Source of the DNA: Enterobacter genomosp. O
GTDB taxonomy: Bacteria; Pseudomonadota; Gammaproteobacteria; Enterobacterales; Enterobacteriaceae
Assembly: GCF_001022965.1 (NCBI RefSeq)
Contig: NZ_LECZ01000019.1
Coordinates: 32,309-96,308, forward strand
Length of the DNA stretch: 64,000 bases
Direction: 5' to 3'
Position numbers and translations under genes: made by a program. The notes under the pieces are model-generated. The model made no database searches. It was not told where the DNA came from and was given only the letters and a program-made list of their open reading frames with translations. This document shows positions 30,096 through 40,361 of the stretch, piece by piece. Position 1 is the first letter of the stretch, and every line of letters begins with the position of its first letter.

Positions 30096-30308
30096 TTATT
30101 TAGTCAGTTCAGCGGTCATGTGTACGCGGTTACCTGAGAACGCCTGGGTAATTTTGTACGATGACGCACCGGCTTCCTGAGCCTGAGCCGCGATTTTCGC
30201 TTCTGCACCGTCAATGGTGGATGCGGTTGCGGTCACGGTCTGCGCAGCGAAAGAACCGAAAGAAGCAGCCAGAGCGATTACAGCGACAAAAGTTTTGATG
30301 CTTTTCAT
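30096..30308 (-). CDS. DUF1471 (YdgH/BhsA/McbA-type) periplasmic protein
   Basis: 70 residues with a signal peptide (MKSIKTFVAVIALAASFGSFA). The mature part of about 48 residues (AQTVTATASTIDGAEAKIAAQAQEAGASSYKITQAFSGNRVHMTAELTK) has the DUF1471 pattern of small stress-induced periplasmic proteins. Function of this member is unknown. Monocistronic with its own terminator, AGGG in its leader. Confidence 0.8.
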   Translation of the reverse strand: MKSIKTFVAVIALAASFGSFAAQTVTATASTIDGAEAKIAAQAQEAGASSYKITQAFSGNRVHMTAELTK

Positions 30309-30422
30309 GATTTAAACCCTTTCATTAAGTTGTTTAGGTAAGGCACCGTGCCTTGATGAGATAAATACTAGACCTCATCGCGATCAACTAAAAGCGGAAG
30401 GATTTGCTATTATCATTCAAAA

Positions 30423-31259
30423 TTACTGATTAACTATCAATCGCTGCGGATGGGTATAAATTGTCGCCCTTCCCGGCTTGCAGAAGCCCACCAGCGTCAG
30501 GTTGCAGCGCTCCGCCACCTCCACCGCCAGCGTGGTTGCCGCCGACACGGCAAACAGGATTTCTACCCCGCACATCGCCGATTTTTGCACCATCTCATAG
30601 CTGGCCCGGCTGGAAACGAGCGCCGCGCCCTGCTGCCAGACCTCACTTTCACGCGCGCGACGACCGAGCAGCTTATCCAACGCCACATGGCGGCCAACGT
30701 CCTCATGTCCCCCGGCGATATCGCCCGACGGCAACACCCACGCTGCCGCGTGCGTGCAGCCGCTCAGCTGGCCGATGGGCTGTACGTCGTTGAGGTGCTC
30801 AAGCGCATGGTTGAGGTTCGCCAGATTGAAGGTCTGAGTAAACGGCAGAGGTACAAGAGGCTTACCAATATCGTTGAGCTGCTCAACGCCGCAGACGCCG
30901 CAGCCGGTGCGCCCGGCCAGCGCCCGGCGGCGCTCTTTTAATCCCATAAAGCGGCGGCTGGAGAGCTCAATTTGTACTTCAAGGCCGTTGCATGCCTGCA
31001 CCACGTCCATGCCGTAGATCTCCTGTGGCTGCTCGATGATGCCTTCCGAAAGGGAGAACCCTATCGCGAACAGCTCAAGATCTTTCGGCGAAGCCATCAT
31101 CACCACATGCGAGATGCCGTTGTAAACGAGCGCAACGGGCACTTCTTCCGCCAGAAAATCAGGCGTGGCATGGGTAATCTGGGGAGGTCTGTGTACTGAC
31201 AGTTCCACAATGCCGGCAGGCAGGGGCGACGGATAGGGAGCACGGTTTTGTTTAGACAC
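30423..31259 (-). CDS. fdhD: FdhD, sulfur carrier for formate dehydrogenase activation
   Basis: Transfers sulfur from IscS to the molybdenum cofactor of formate dehydrogenases, needed for FdoG activity. 278 residues from the GTG at 31259, which has AGGA 8 bases upstream and gives nearly the E. coli length; a longer TTG-started frame is less likely. The conserved sulfur-carrying Cys pair is in [13 protein letters not shown] (about 115-127); [21 protein letters not shown] and [14 protein letters not shown] are family hallmarks. Divergent from its target operon fdoGHI. Confidence 0.95.
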   Translation of the reverse strand: MSKQNRAPYPSPLPAGIVELSVHRPPQITHATPDFLAEEVPVALVYNGISHVVMMASPKDLELFAIGFSLSEGIIEQPQEIYGMDVVQACNGLEVQIELSSRRFMGLKERRRALAGRTGCGVCGVEQLNDIGKPLVPLPFTQTFNLANLNHALEHLNDVQPIGQLSGCTHAAAWVLPSGDIAGGHEDVGRHVALDKLLGRRARESEVWQQGAALVSSRASYEMVQKSAMCGVEILFAVSAATTLAVEVAERCNLTLVGFCKPGRATIYTHPQRLIVNQ

Positions 31260-31431
31260 AGCGGTATTCCTGAACAACCACGGAAGCGAGCCTGCTATTG
31301 CAGCACAAACTACAGGCGTTACGCATAGTATGGATCAACTTTTCGACAACCATTCTCCTACTCATTTAGAAGGGGTGCAACCTGACGCCCGCTACACCGC
31401 TTTAACATGCAGAGCTGTTAATGTGATCGAT

Positions 31432-31447
31432 ATCACACTTTATAATC
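31432..31447. promoter_or_regulatory. Perfect CRP-consensus palindrome, also FNR-like, between fdhD and fdoG
   Basis: TGTGATCGATATCACA has both CRP half-sites exact. Its core GTGAT-CGAT-ATCAC is also one base per side from the FNR motif TTGAT-N4-ATCAA. It lies 185 bases before fdoG and about 170 before fdhD. A leader hairpin ATCCCTC/GAGGGAT at 31523-31544 precedes fdoG. No gene lies in 31260-31630. Confidence 0.75.
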
Positions 31448-31630
31448 AACATGGTGATAATACGTTCACTTTGTATTAACGCCATTAGAACAGCTGTACC
31501 GACATTGTGGTATTCTGATGATATCCCTCGTGGAATTGAGGGATTAACGCAAATTTTTTCCTTTGCGGTCATTTTTCAACCGTGAAGTCAAAACTACATA
31601 TGTAAGCAATGTCGAAACAAGGAGTGACCC

Positions 31631-34600
31631 ATGCAGGTCAGCAGAAGGCAGTTCTTTAAGATCTGCGCTGGCGGTATGGCAGGCACCACGGCAGCGGCAC
31701 TGGGCTTTGCGCCCGGCGTAGCGCTGGCGGAAACGCGGCAGTATAAACTGCTGCGCACCCGTGAAACCCGTAATACCTGTACGTACTGCTCTGTCGGTTG
31801 CGGGCTGTTGATGTATAGCCTCGGCGACGGTGCTAAAAACGCCAAAGCGTCTATTTTCCATATCGAAGGCGACCCGGATCATCCGGTCAACCGCGGCGCA
31901 TTGTGCCCGAAAGGGGCTGGTCTGGTGGACTTTATCCACTCCGAAAGCCGCCTCAAATTCCCTGAATATCGCGCGCCTGGCTCCGACAAATGGCAGCAAA
32001 TCAGCTGGGAAGAGGCGTTTGACCGCATCGCAAAACATATTAAAGAAGACCGCGATGCCAACTTTATTGAGAAGAACGCCGATGGCGTCACGGTCAACCG
32101 CTGGCTCTCCACCGGGATGCTGTGTGCCTCTGCTTCCAGCAACGAAACCGGTTATTTAACCCAGAAATTCACGCGCGCACTTGGTATGCTCGCGGTCGAC
32201 AACCAGGCGCGTGTCTGACACGGACCAACGGTAGCAAGTCTTGCTCCAACATTTGGTCGCGGTGCGATGACCAACCACTGGGTCGACATCAAGAACGCCA
32301 ACCTCATTGTGGTGATGGGCGGTAACGCCGCTGAAGCGCACCCTGTCGGGTTCCGCTGGGCGATGGAAGCCAAAATCCACAACGGTGCGAAACTGATTGT
32401 GATCGATCCCCGCTTTACGCGTACTGCGTCAGTGGCGGATTTCTACACCCCTATTCGTTCAGGTACTGACATCACTTTCCTGTCAGGCGTATTGCTGTAC
32501 CTGATGACCAACGAAAAATATAACCGCGAATACACCGAAGCCTATACCAACGCCAGCCTGATCGTGCGTGAGGATTACCACTTCGAAGATGGCCTGTTCA
32601 GCGGTTACGACGCCGAAAAACGCAAATACGATAAAACCAGCTGGAACTACGAGCTGGATGAAAAAGGCTTTGCGAAGCGCGATACCACTCTGCAACACCC
32701 GCGCTGCGTGTGGAACCTGCTGAAAGAGCACGTTTCCCGCTACACGCCGGAAGTTGTCGAAAACATCTGTGGTACGCCGAAGGCGGACTTCCTGAAGGTT
32801 TGCGAACTTATCGCCGAAACCAGCGCGAAAGATAAAACCGCGTCGTTCCTGTACGCCCTCGGCTGGACGCAACACTCCATCGGCGCGCAGAACATCCGTA
32901 CCATGGCGATGGTTCAGCTGCTGCTCGGCAATATGGGGATGGCTGGCGGCGGCGTAAACGCCCTGCGCGGTCACTCCAATATTCAGGGCCTGACCGACCT
33001 CGGCCTGCTGTCTCAAAGCCTGCCGGGTTACATGAACCTGCCAAGCGAGAAACAGACCGACCTGCAAACCTACCTGACGGCCAGCACGCCTAAGCCGCTG
33101 CTTGAAGGCCAGGTGAACTACTGGGGCAACTATCCGAAGTTCTTCGTCTCGATGATGAAAGCCTTCTTCGGTGACAAAGCGACAGCGGAAAACAGCTGGG
33201 GCTTTGACTGGCTGCCGAAGTGGGACAAGGGTTACGACGTTCTGCAGTATTTCGAGATGATGCATCAGGGCAAAGTGAATGGCTATCTGTGCCAGGGCTT
33301 TAACCCGGTTGCCTCGTTCCCGAACAAGAACAAGGTTGTTGAGTCGCTGTCGAAACTGAAGTTCCTGGTGACGATTGACCCGCTCAATACCGAGACCTCA
33401 ACCTTCTGGCAGAACCACGGTGAATCGAACGATGTCGATCCATCGAAGATTCAGACCGAAGTGTTCCGTCTGCCATCGACCTGCTTTGCGGAAGAGAATG
33501 GTTCTATCGTCAACTCCGGACGCTGGCTGCAGTGGCACTGGAAAGGCGCGGACGCCCCGGGCATCGCCATGAACGACGGCGAAATCCTGGCCGGTATCTT
33601 CTTACGCCTGCGTAAGATGTACGCGGCTGAAGGCGGCGCGAACCCGGAACCGGTTCTGAACATGACCTGGAACTACTCGACGCCGGAAAACCCGGCGCCG
33701 GAAGAAGTGGCGATGGAGAGCAACGGTAAGGCGCTGGCGGACGTTATCGACCCGGCCACCGGTACCGTGCTGGCGAAGAAAGGCGATCAGCTCAGCACCT
33801 TCGCGCACCTGCGCGATGACGGCACAACCTCCAGCGGCTGCTGGATCTTTGCCGGTAGCTGGACGCCGAAAGGTAACCAGATGGCCAACCGCGATAACGC
33901 CGACCCGTCGGGCCTCGGCAATACGCTGGGCTGGGCATGGGCGTGGCCGCTCAACCGCCGCATCCTCTATAACCGCGCATCCGCTGACCCGCAGGGCAAC
34001 CCGTGGGATCCGAAGCGTCAGCTGCTGAAGTGGGACGGCGCAAAATGGGGCGGCGTGGATATTCCGGACTACAACACTGCCGCACCCGGCAGCGATGTCG
34101 GGCCGTTTATCATGCAGCCTGAAGGGATGGGACGCCTGTTTGCTATCGATAAGATGGCGGAAGGGCCGTTCCCGGAACACTACGAGCCGTTTGAGACGCC
34201 GCTGGGCACCAACCCGCTGCACCCGAACGTGGTCTCTAACCCGGCAGCCCGTATCTTTAAGGGCGATTTCGACGCGCTGGGTAAAAAAGACAAGTTCCCG
34301 TACGTGGGTACCACCTACCGTCTGACTGAACACTTCCACTACTGGACCAAGCACGCGCTGCTTAACGCCATCGCGCAGCCGGAACAGTTTGTGGAGATCG
34401 GCGAGAAGCTGGCGGGCAAGCTCGGCATCGCCCATGGCGATACGGTGAAGGTCTCCTCTAACCGCGGCTATATCAAAGCCAAGGCGGTGGTGACCAAGCG
34501 TATTCGCACGCTGAACGTTCACGGTCAGCAGGTAGATACCATCGGTATTCCTATTCACTGGGGCTATGAGGGCGTGGCAAAGAAAGGGTTCATTGCGAAC

Positions 34601-34681
34601 ACCCTGACGCCGTTCGTCGGCGATGCGAACACGCAGACGCCGGAGTTTAAGGCCTTCCTCGTGAACGTGGAAAAGGTGTAA
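31631..34681 (+). CDS. fdoG: FdoG, formate dehydrogenase-O selenocysteine subunit
   Basis: Catalytic molybdopterin subunit of the periplasmic-facing respiratory formate dehydrogenase. About 1016 residues if the in-frame UGA at 32216-32218 (codon 196) is read as selenocysteine; the two open stretches on either side are in the same frame. Tat signal SRRQFFK in MQVSRRQFFKICAGGMAGTTA; [4Fe-4S] cysteines in NTCTYCSVGCGL (about 49-60) with a further Cys in RGALCPKGAG. The RV-Sec-HGP active-site motif surrounds codon 196. C-terminal molybdopterin dinucleotide domain follows. First gene of fdoGHI-fdhE. Confidence 0.98.
32216..32262 (+). promoter_or_regulatory. Selenocysteine UGA codon and bacterial SECIS hairpin
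   Basis: Just after the UGA, GGACCAA can pair with TTGGTC and, inside, AGCAAG with CTTGCT, leaving an apical AGTCT close to the GGTCT loop that SelB binds. This is what an in-frame UGA needs to be decoded as Sec. Fold read by eye. Confidence 0.85.
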
Positions 34682-34693
34682 CGGAGACGACTT

Positions 34694-35596
34694 ATGGCTT
34701 ATCAATCTCAAGACATTATCCGTCGTTCCGCGACAAACAGTTTCACGCCCGCGCCTCAGGCGCGGGACCACCAGCAGGAAGTGGCGAAGCTCATCGACGT
34801 GACCACCTGTATCGGCTGTAAAGCCTGTCAGGTGGCCTGCTCAGAGTGGAACGACCTCCGTGACGAAGTCGGTCACAACGTCGGGGTGTACGACAACCCG
34901 GCTGACCTGACCGCCAAGTCCTGGACGGTGATGCGTTTCTCCGAAGTGGAGCAGAACGACAAGCTGGAATGGCTTATCCGCAAAGACGGCTGTATGCACT
35001 GCGCGGATCCGGGCTGCCTGAAGGCGTGTCCGTCAGAAGGGGCTATCATTCAGTATGCTAACGGCATCGTCGACTTCCAGTCCGAACAGTGCATTGGCTG
35101 CGGCTACTGCATTGCGGGCTGTCCGTTCGACGTACCGCGCCTGAACCCGGAAGACAACCGCGTCTACAAATGTACGCTGTGTGTAGACCGCGTCACCGTC
35201 GGCCAGGAGCCAGCGTGCGTCAAGACCTGTCCAACCGGTGCTATCCACTTTGGCTCTAAAGAGGATATGAAAACGCTGGCGGCAGAGCGCGTGGGCGAAC
35301 TGAAAACCCGTGGTTACGACAACGCTGGCCTGTACGATCCGGCCGGTGTTGGCGGTACGCACGTGATGTATGTGCTGCACCACGCCGACAAGCCGAACCT
35401 GTATCACGGCCTGCCGGAGAACCCGGAAATCAGCGCCACCGTGAAGTTCTGGAAAGGCATCTGGAAACCGCTGGCAGCGGTCGGTTTTGCTGCCACCTTC
35501 GCAGCGAGCATCTTCCACTACGTCGGCGTCGGTCCGAACCGCGCGGAAGAGGAAGACGACAACCTGCATGAAGAGAAAGACGAGGTGCGCAAATGA
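34694..35596 (+). CDS. fdoH: FdoH, formate dehydrogenase-O iron-sulfur subunit
   Basis: 300-residue electron-transfer subunit with four ferredoxin-type cysteine clusters: [14 protein letters not shown] (about 36-49), [33 protein letters not shown] and [26 protein letters not shown] single membrane helix (about 258-280, [20 protein letters not shown]) anchors it, with a short charged tail. Passes electrons from FdoG to the heme subunit FdoI. Overlaps fdoI by 4 bases. Confidence 0.98.
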   Translation: MAYQSQDIIRRSATNSFTPAPQARDHQQEVAKLIDVTTCIGCKACQVACSEWNDLRDEVGHNVGVYDNPADLTAKSWTVMRFSEVEQNDKLEWLIRKDGCMHCADPGCLKACPSEGAIIQYANGIVDFQSEQCIGCGYCIAGCPFDVPRLNPEDNRVYKCTLCVDRVTVGQEPACVKTCPTGAIHFGSKEDMKTLAAERVGELKTRGYDNAGLYDPAGVGGTHVMYVLHHADKPNLYHGLPENPEISATVKFWKGIWKPLAAVGFAATFAASIFHYVGVGPNRAEEEDDNLHEEKDEVRK

Positions 35597-36228
35597 GAAA
35601 ACGTGACACCATCGTGCGCTACACCGCGCCGGAACGTATCAACCACTGGGTCACCGCCTTCTGCTTCATGCTGGCGGCGATAAGCGGGCTGGGGTTCTTC
35701 TTCCCCTCCTTCAACTGGCTGATGCAGATCATGGGGACACCGCAGCTGGCGCGTATCCTGCACCCGTTTGTGGGCGTCATCATGTTCGCGTCGTTCATCA
35801 TCATGTTTTTCCGCTACTGGCACCATAACCTAATCAATCGGGATGATATCTTTTGGGCGAAGAATATTCGTAAGATCGTCGTCAACGAGGAAGTAGGTGA
35901 CACCGGGCGTTATAACTTCGGCCAGAAATGCGTATTCTGGGCGGCGATTATCTTCCTGGTCCTGTTGCTGGTGAGCGGCGTGATCATCTGGCGTCCGTAC
36001 TTTGCGCCTGCTTTCTCAATCCCGGTGATCCGATTCGCGCTGATGCTGCATTCATTTGCCGCAGTGGCGTTAATTGTGGTTATCATGGTGCATATCTACG
36101 CCGCCCTCTGGGTGAAAGGCACCATTACCGCGATGGTGGAAGGATGGGTAACCAGCACGTGGGCGAAGAAACATCACCCGCGCTGGTACCGTGAGGTCCG
36201 CCAGAAACAGGAAAAGTCATCTGAATGA
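35593..36228 (+). CDS. fdoI: FdoI, formate dehydrogenase-O cytochrome b556 subunit
   Basis: 211-residue inner-membrane diheme cytochrome with four membrane spans that hands electrons to menaquinone or ubiquinone. [18 protein letters not shown] (span 1), [21 protein letters not shown] (span 2), then the spans around ILWRPYFAP-like [45 protein letters not shown] with candidate heme histidines. Overlaps fdhE by 4 bases. Confidence 0.97.
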   Translation: MRKRDTIVRYTAPERINHWVTAFCFMLAAISGLGFFFPSFNWLMQIMGTPQLARILHPFVGVIMFASFIIMFFRYWHHNLINRDDIFWAKNIRKIVVNEEVGDTGRYNFGQKCVFWAAIIFLVLLLVSGVIIWRPYFAPAFSIPVIRFALMLHSFAAVALIVVIMVHIYAALWVKGTITAMVEGWVTSTWAKKHHPRWYREVRQKQEKSSE

Positions 36229-37154
36229 GTATTCGCATAATCCCGCAAGATGAGCTGGGGTCGAGCGAGAAACGCACGGCGGATTATATTCCGCCGTTGT
36301 TATTCCCCAGACTCAAGAACCTCTACAACCGCCGCGCAGAGCGTCTGCGCGAGCTGGCAGAGAACAACCCGCTGGGCGATTTTCTGCGTTTTGCCGCGCT
36401 GGTAGCCCACGCGCAGGAAGTGGTGCTGTACGACCACCCGCTGCAAATGGACCTGACCGCGCGCATCAAAGAAGCCAACGCGCAGGGCAAGCCGCCGCTG
36501 GATATTCACGTTCTGCCGCGCGACAAGCACTGGCATAAGCTGCTGAATTCGCTGATTGCCGAGCTGAAGCCCGAGATGAGCGGCACCGCGCTGGCGGTCA
36601 TTGAGAATCTGGAAAAAGCGTCCGAGCAGGAGCTGGAAGAGATGGCGAGCGCGCTGTTTGCGTCCGACTTCTCGCTGGTCAGCAGTGATAAAGCGCCGTT
36701 TATCTGGGCTGCGCTGTCGCTTTACTGGGCGCAAATGGCCAGCCTGATCCCTGGCAAAGCCCGCGCCGAATACGGTGAAGCACGCCAGTTCTGCCCGGTA
36801 TGTGGCTCAATGCCGGTCTCCAGCATGGTGCAAATCGGCACCACTCAGGGGCTGCGCTACCTGCACTGCAACCTGTGTGAAACCGAGTGGCACGTGGTGC
36901 GCATCAAGTGCAGCAACTGCGAGCAGACCCGCGATCTGAACTACTGGTCGCTGGAAAACGAAGAAGCGGCGGTAAAAGCCGAAAGCTGCGGCGACTGCGG
37001 GACCTACCTGAAGATTCTCTATCAGGAAAAAGACCCGAAAGTTGAAGCGGTCGCTGACGATCTCGCCTCGCTGATTCTGGACGCGAAGATGGAGCAGGAG
37101 GGCTTTGCCCGCAGCTCTATCAACCCGTTCCTGTTCCCGGGTGAAGGGGAGTAG
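36225..37154 (+). CDS. fdhE: FdhE, formate dehydrogenase assembly factor
   Basis: 309-residue cytoplasmic protein needed for formation of active formate dehydrogenases. The C-terminal half has four CxxC rubredoxin-like pairs: [33 protein letters not shown] and CGDCGTYLK; known to bind iron. N-terminus [30 protein letters not shown]. Start overlaps the fdoI stop (ATGA), so it is the last gene of the operon. Confidence 0.97.
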   Translation: MSIRIIPQDELGSSEKRTADYIPPLLFPRLKNLYNRRAERLRELAENNPLGDFLRFAALVAHAQEVVLYDHPLQMDLTARIKEANAQGKPPLDIHVLPRDKHWHKLLNSLIAELKPEMSGTALAVIENLEKASEQELEEMASALFASDFSLVSSDKAPFIWAALSLYWAQMASLIPGKARAEYGEARQFCPVCGSMPVSSMVQIGTTQGLRYLHCNLCETEWHVVRIKCSNCEQTRDLNYWSLENEEAAVKAESCGDCGTYLKILYQEKDPKVEAVADDLASLILDAKMEQEGFARSSINPFLFPGEGE

Positions 37155-37165
37155 TCTTCTGTGAC

Positions 37166-37201
37166 AGTGCCGGGCGACGCAAGCTTGCCCGGCCTACAGT
37201 T
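37166..37201. repeat. REP-like palindrome after fdhE
   Basis: AGTGCCGGGCGACGCAAGCTTGCCCGGCCTACA; the hairpin CCGGGC/GCCCGG lies between convergent fdhE and the PIN toxin gene and supplies the toxin's TAG stop. Confidence 0.75.
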
Positions 37202-37565
37202 GATAAGGTAAAACCACCCCGGCGATGCCCTGAAAGTCTTTGGTGTTCCGGGTGATTAACGGGCAATTTCTGCTTTGGGCAGTCGCTAAAATAATGGCAT
37301 CCGGAAGTTTCATGCCATGCTTCTCGCGGAGCACTACGCTTCTTTCCGCTATCTCTCGGGTTACATCAATTATCTCAAAAGCACCCATTACCGCCGCTGT
37401 TTTCGCTTCATGACCATGCTTACGTGCCCCCACCATGACTTCCATCCATGTGATTAGACTGATCGCTCGGTGCGATGCTGCGCTTTCGATTGTATTTGCT
37501 GCCTCGACGCGATTATTGAAAAGGTCGATCAGAATGTTGGTATCAAACACCGCCATGTGTTCCAT
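37194..37565 (-). CDS. PIN-domain toxin of a VapBC-type pair
   Basis: 123-residue PIN-domain ribonuclease. The acidic active-site residues are all visible: Asp in VFDTNILIDLF, Glu in ITWMEVMVGA, Asp in KLPDAIILATAQS and Asp in ITRNTKDF. The ATG at 37565 lies 8 bases after GAGGAG inside the end of the antitoxin gene; a GTG nine bases earlier is possible. Its RNA target cannot be told. The stop codon falls within a REP-like element. Confidence 0.85.
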   Translation of the reverse strand: MEHMAVFDTNILIDLFNNRVEAANTIESAASHRAISLITWMEVMVGARKHGHEAKTAAVMGAFEIIDVTREIAERSVVLREKHGMKLPDAIILATAQSRNCPLITRNTKDFQGIAGVVLPYQL

Positions 37566-37567
37566 AC

Positions 37568-37810
37568 CTACCACTCCTCACGCAGCTTACGTTCATACTC
37601 AAGCCCATCTTCCTGCTGGTTTCCCCAGAGCCCAAGCGCGTCGCGAATAACCGAAGAACTCTGCTGATCGAGATATTGCTCGATTGCTTCACGCAGTAAT
37701 TCGGCACGAGGTTGGTTACGCAGCTGCTTGAGGTTATCGAGACGCTGAATAACGTCTTCCGACAAATCGATCAGGATCCTGCCCATGTTAAGCTCCGCCA
37801 GTAAACTCAT
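37568..37810 (-). CDS. Ribbon-helix-helix antitoxin of a VapBC-type pair
   Basis: 80 residues. The segment GRILIDLSEDVIQRLDNLKQLRNQPRAELLREAIEQYL (about 9-47) is a ribbon-helix-helix DNA-binding fold; the C-terminal part (SSVIRDALGLWGNQQEDGLEYERKLREEW) is the likely toxin-neutralising arm. Strong GAGGTGAT site before the ATG. Upstream of the toxin with 2 bases between, the standard order, so it should repress the operon. Confidence 0.85.
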   Translation of the reverse strand: MSLLAELNMGRILIDLSEDVIQRLDNLKQLRNQPRAELLREAIEQYLDQQSSSVIRDALGLWGNQQEDGLEYERKLREEW

Positions 37811-38008
37811 ATATCACCTCAGTATATCATTATTGAACATTTTTAAGGCAACATACGCTTTTTTTAAGTAGGGTTAAAGCAGCTGGCAAGCGTTTACCTG
37901 GTATTTGCGAGCCGCTTTCCAGATCCCTGAGCTCACAAAATTTGTTGTTTTCTTCCGCATGAAACCAGGCTATAACTGTATATTCATACAGCTTAGAAGA
38001 ACGTTAAT

Positions 38009-38926
38009 ATGGCTCTGGAAAACGGGATCGCGCAGTTAGTTAAGGACTTTATTGATGCAGGAAAGCCTTCTTCGCGTGACCAGAATATTGATGACCGAAG
38101 AAAAGGATATATTGCCAGTACGGTACTTGCCGGGAAAAAAGAAGCTCGCGTCCAGGTTGAAACGCGCGTCATTGATGACCTCACCTTTCGGATTTATTCG
38201 CCTCTCAATGCCACCGAAACGTTACCCGGTGCCCTCTATTATCACGGCGGATGCTTTGTCAGCGGAGGGTTTGAAACCCATGATAACCAGCTCCGCCAGC
38301 TGGCGTTTTACGGTAACTGTCGGGTCATTGCGGTTCAGTACAGACTGGCGCCCGAGCATACGTTCCCTGCTGCGCATGACGACGCAGAGCGAGCGGCAGC
38401 GCTTGTCTGGCAAAATGCAGAAGCATTTGGTGTAAACAAAAACCGCATCACCCTTTGCGGTGACAGCGCAGGGGGGCATCTGGCGCTGGTGACGGCTCTG
38501 CGGATTAAGGCCAAAGGCCTCTGGAACCCGGCCCAGCTCATTCTTATCTACCCCATGCTCGACGCTACGGCCAGTTTTGAAAGCTATACCCTTAATGGCC
38601 AGGATTACGTGATTACCCGCGATACCCTGCTCAGCGGATATGAAATGTATCTCGCAGACACCGATCGTCAGCATCCCGAAGCCAGCCCGCTATGGCGGAA
38701 TGATTTTAACGGTCTTCCGCCGGTGCACATTATTACCGCCGAGTACGATCCGCTATGCGATGAGGGAGAAATGTTGTACCAGTATCTGGCAGAGCAAGAG
38801 GTGAGGTGTACCGCTCAACGGTGGCAGGGGGTAATGCATGGCTTTTTCCAGCTTGGTGGCATTAGCCAGTCAGCGCGAGACGTTATGCGGGACATCGCCT
38901 GGCGGATAAGCTCCGCCCGGCGATAA
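38009..38926 (+). CDS. Alpha/beta-hydrolase, HSL-type esterase
   Basis: 305-residue hydrolase of the hormone-sensitive-lipase group (Aes-like). Oxyanion motif YHGGCFVSGG (about 77-86), nucleophile elbow CGDSAGGHL (about 149-157), acid in EYDPLCDEG (about 246-254) and His in VMHGFFQL (about 276-283). No signal peptide, so cytoplasmic; substrate unknown. The last residues (IAWRISSARR) are encoded by a REP-like stretch, suggesting its end was remodelled. About 200 AT-rich bases precede it with no gene. Confidence 0.87.
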   Translation: MALENGIAQLVKDFIDAGKPSSRDQNIDDRRKGYIASTVLAGKKEARVQVETRVIDDLTFRIYSPLNATETLPGALYYHGGCFVSGGFETHDNQLRQLAFYGNCRVIAVQYRLAPEHTFPAAHDDAERAAALVWQNAEAFGVNKNRITLCGDSAGGHLALVTALRIKAKGLWNPAQLILIYPMLDATASFESYTLNGQDYVITRDTLLSGYEMYLADTDRQHPEASPLWRNDFNGLPPVHIITAEYDPLCDEGEMLYQYLAEQEVRCTAQRWQGVMHGFFQLGGISQSARDVMRDIAWRISSARR

Positions 38927-38937
38927 CGCTGAAGAGA

Positions 38938-39927
38938 TTACTCTTCCTCGTTCCCACCCTCTTCATACGCGCCAAAAGGCTTCGCCGGAAGAACGATATA
39001 GGTGCCTTCAAACACCGCGCCCGGCGTTTTATCGCCAAACAGTTCAACCTGCATCTGGACGCGGGCTTTGCGACCGCGAGCCAGGCGGTCGAGATCGCCA
39101 CCCAGTGAACCCAGGTCGGCCACCGCGCTCGGCTTGCCGCTTATCGGTGCGCTATAGCGAATATGAGCGTCGGCAAGAATGATCGTGCCGCCCAGATGGC
39201 GCTCGCGCAGCATCAGCCAGATAAGCCCCCAGCCGGTAAGCGTGGCCAGCGAGAACAGGCTGCCGGCAAACAGAGTATGGTGCGGGTTCTGATTGCCGGT
39301 TTCCGGCATGGTGGTAATAAATTTTTGTCCGGTGTACTGCTGAATACGCACGCCCATTTTTTCGCTGAGCGGAATGTGCTGATACCAGGCCTGCTGCAGC
39401 TGTCCGCACCAGTCAGCGCGATGGAGAATATCATCCAGCGTGGCGATGGGTTTGATCATCAAAAAATGACGAATCGGGGTGGTTTGCGGGGTCGTGATCT
39501 CCCCCTGATTCACAAAACCGAGCTTGGCAAAGAACTCGACGGCATCTTCGCGGGCGCTACAGGTGACGCGCTTAACGCCTTCCTGACGGGCGACGGATTC
39601 CAGGGTCATCGCCATAAGCGTCCCCAGACCTTTGTCCTGCACGGAGGGATGAACCGCCATAAAGCGAATCGAGGCTTCGTTATCGGCATTGATATACAAA
39701 CGCCCGACGGCGACGAGGTTGCCCTCTTCGTCCATCACCATCTGATGGTGGGCCATCGCGTCCCAGGCGTCGCGTTCAGACCCTTTTGGCTGATGTAATG
39801 GCTTGCGTAGCATTTCCCAGCGGAACTGGTAATAGGCTTCTAACTCTTCTTCCGTTTGCGGTACTCGAAGGTGATACATAGCTGTACTCTCTCTTGTTAC
39901 CCGCGGCCACGCCGCCAGTTGGCTCAT
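38938..39927 (-). CDS. yiiD: MadA/FabY (YiiD), malonyl-ACP decarboxylase
   Basis: 329 residues, identical length to E. coli YiiD. N-terminal GNAT fold about 15-160 ([38 protein letters not shown]) and C-terminal hot-dog thioesterase-like domain about 180-320 ([31 protein letters not shown]). The E. coli protein supplies acetyl-ACP for fatty-acid initiation by decarboxylating malonyl-ACP. Start at 39927 gives [10 protein letters not shown] and overlaps the dtd stop by ATGA; an internal ATG (MYHLRVPQ) is 16 residues later. Confidence 0.93.
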   Translation of the reverse strand: MSQLAAWPRVTRESTAMYHLRVPQTEEELEAYYQFRWEMLRKPLHQPKGSERDAWDAMAHHQMVMDEEGNLVAVGRLYINADNEASIRFMAVHPSVQDKGLGTLMAMTLESVARQEGVKRVTCSAREDAVEFFAKLGFVNQGEITTPQTTPIRHFLMIKPIATLDDILHRADWCGQLQQAWYQHIPLSEKMGVRIQQYTGQKFITTMPETGNQNPHHTLFAGSLFSLATLTGWGLIWLMLRERHLGGTIILADAHIRYSAPISGKPSAVADLGSLGGDLDRLARGRKARVQMQVELFGDKTPGAVFEGTYIVLPAKPFGAYEEGGNEEE

Positions 39928-40361
39928 ACCTGGAGCCAGAATGTGACGGGGCCATCGTTCACCAGCGAAACCTGCATATCTGCAGCGAATCGTCCGGTTT
40001 GCGTATTCATTTCCTGCTGGCGACAACGCTCAACAAAGTATTCATAAAGTTCTTCTGCACGATCCGGCGCGGCGCCTTTAGAGAAACTCGGGCGCATGCC
40101 GCGCTCGGTATCCGCAGCCAGCGTAAACTGGGAAACCACCAGCACGCTGCCGCCCGCCTGCTGGACGTTCAGGTTCATTTTACCTTCCGCATCGCTGAAA
40201 ATACGGTAGCCCAGCACGCGCTCGCACAAGCGGTTGGCTTTTTGTTCGTCATCATCCTTTTCGACACCTAACAACACCAAAAGTCCTGGGCCAATTTCAC
40301 CCGTCACCTCTCCCTCCACGGTGACGCTGGCACGGGTTACGCGCTGTATCAATGCAATCAT
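39924..40361 (-). CDS. dtd: D-aminoacyl-tRNA deacylase
   Basis: 145-residue proofreading enzyme that removes D-amino acids (and glycine from tRNA-Ala) mischarged on tRNA. Both family motifs are intact: SQFTLAAD (about 77-84) and the Gly-cis-Pro motif in [11 protein letters not shown] (about 135-145). Cytoplasmic homodimer in relatives. Overlaps both neighbours by ATGA, so yihY-dtd-yiiD form one unit. Confidence 0.98.
   Translation of the reverse strand: MIALIQRVTRASVTVEGEVTGEIGPGLLVLLGVEKDDDEQKANRLCERVLGYRIFSDAEGKMNLNVQQAGGSVLVVSQFTLAADTERGMRPSFSKGAAPDRAEELYEYFVERCRQQEMNTQTGRFAADMQVSLVNDGPVTFWLQV

Noticed and set aside
32216..32266. Apparent nonsense mutation splitting fdoG
   Set aside because: The UGA is codon 196 in the RV-Sec-HGP context with a SECIS-like hairpin, so it is a selenocysteine codon.
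33602..34771. 389-residue frame antisense to fdoG
   Set aside because: His/Arg-rich shadow of fdoG with no start signal or motif.
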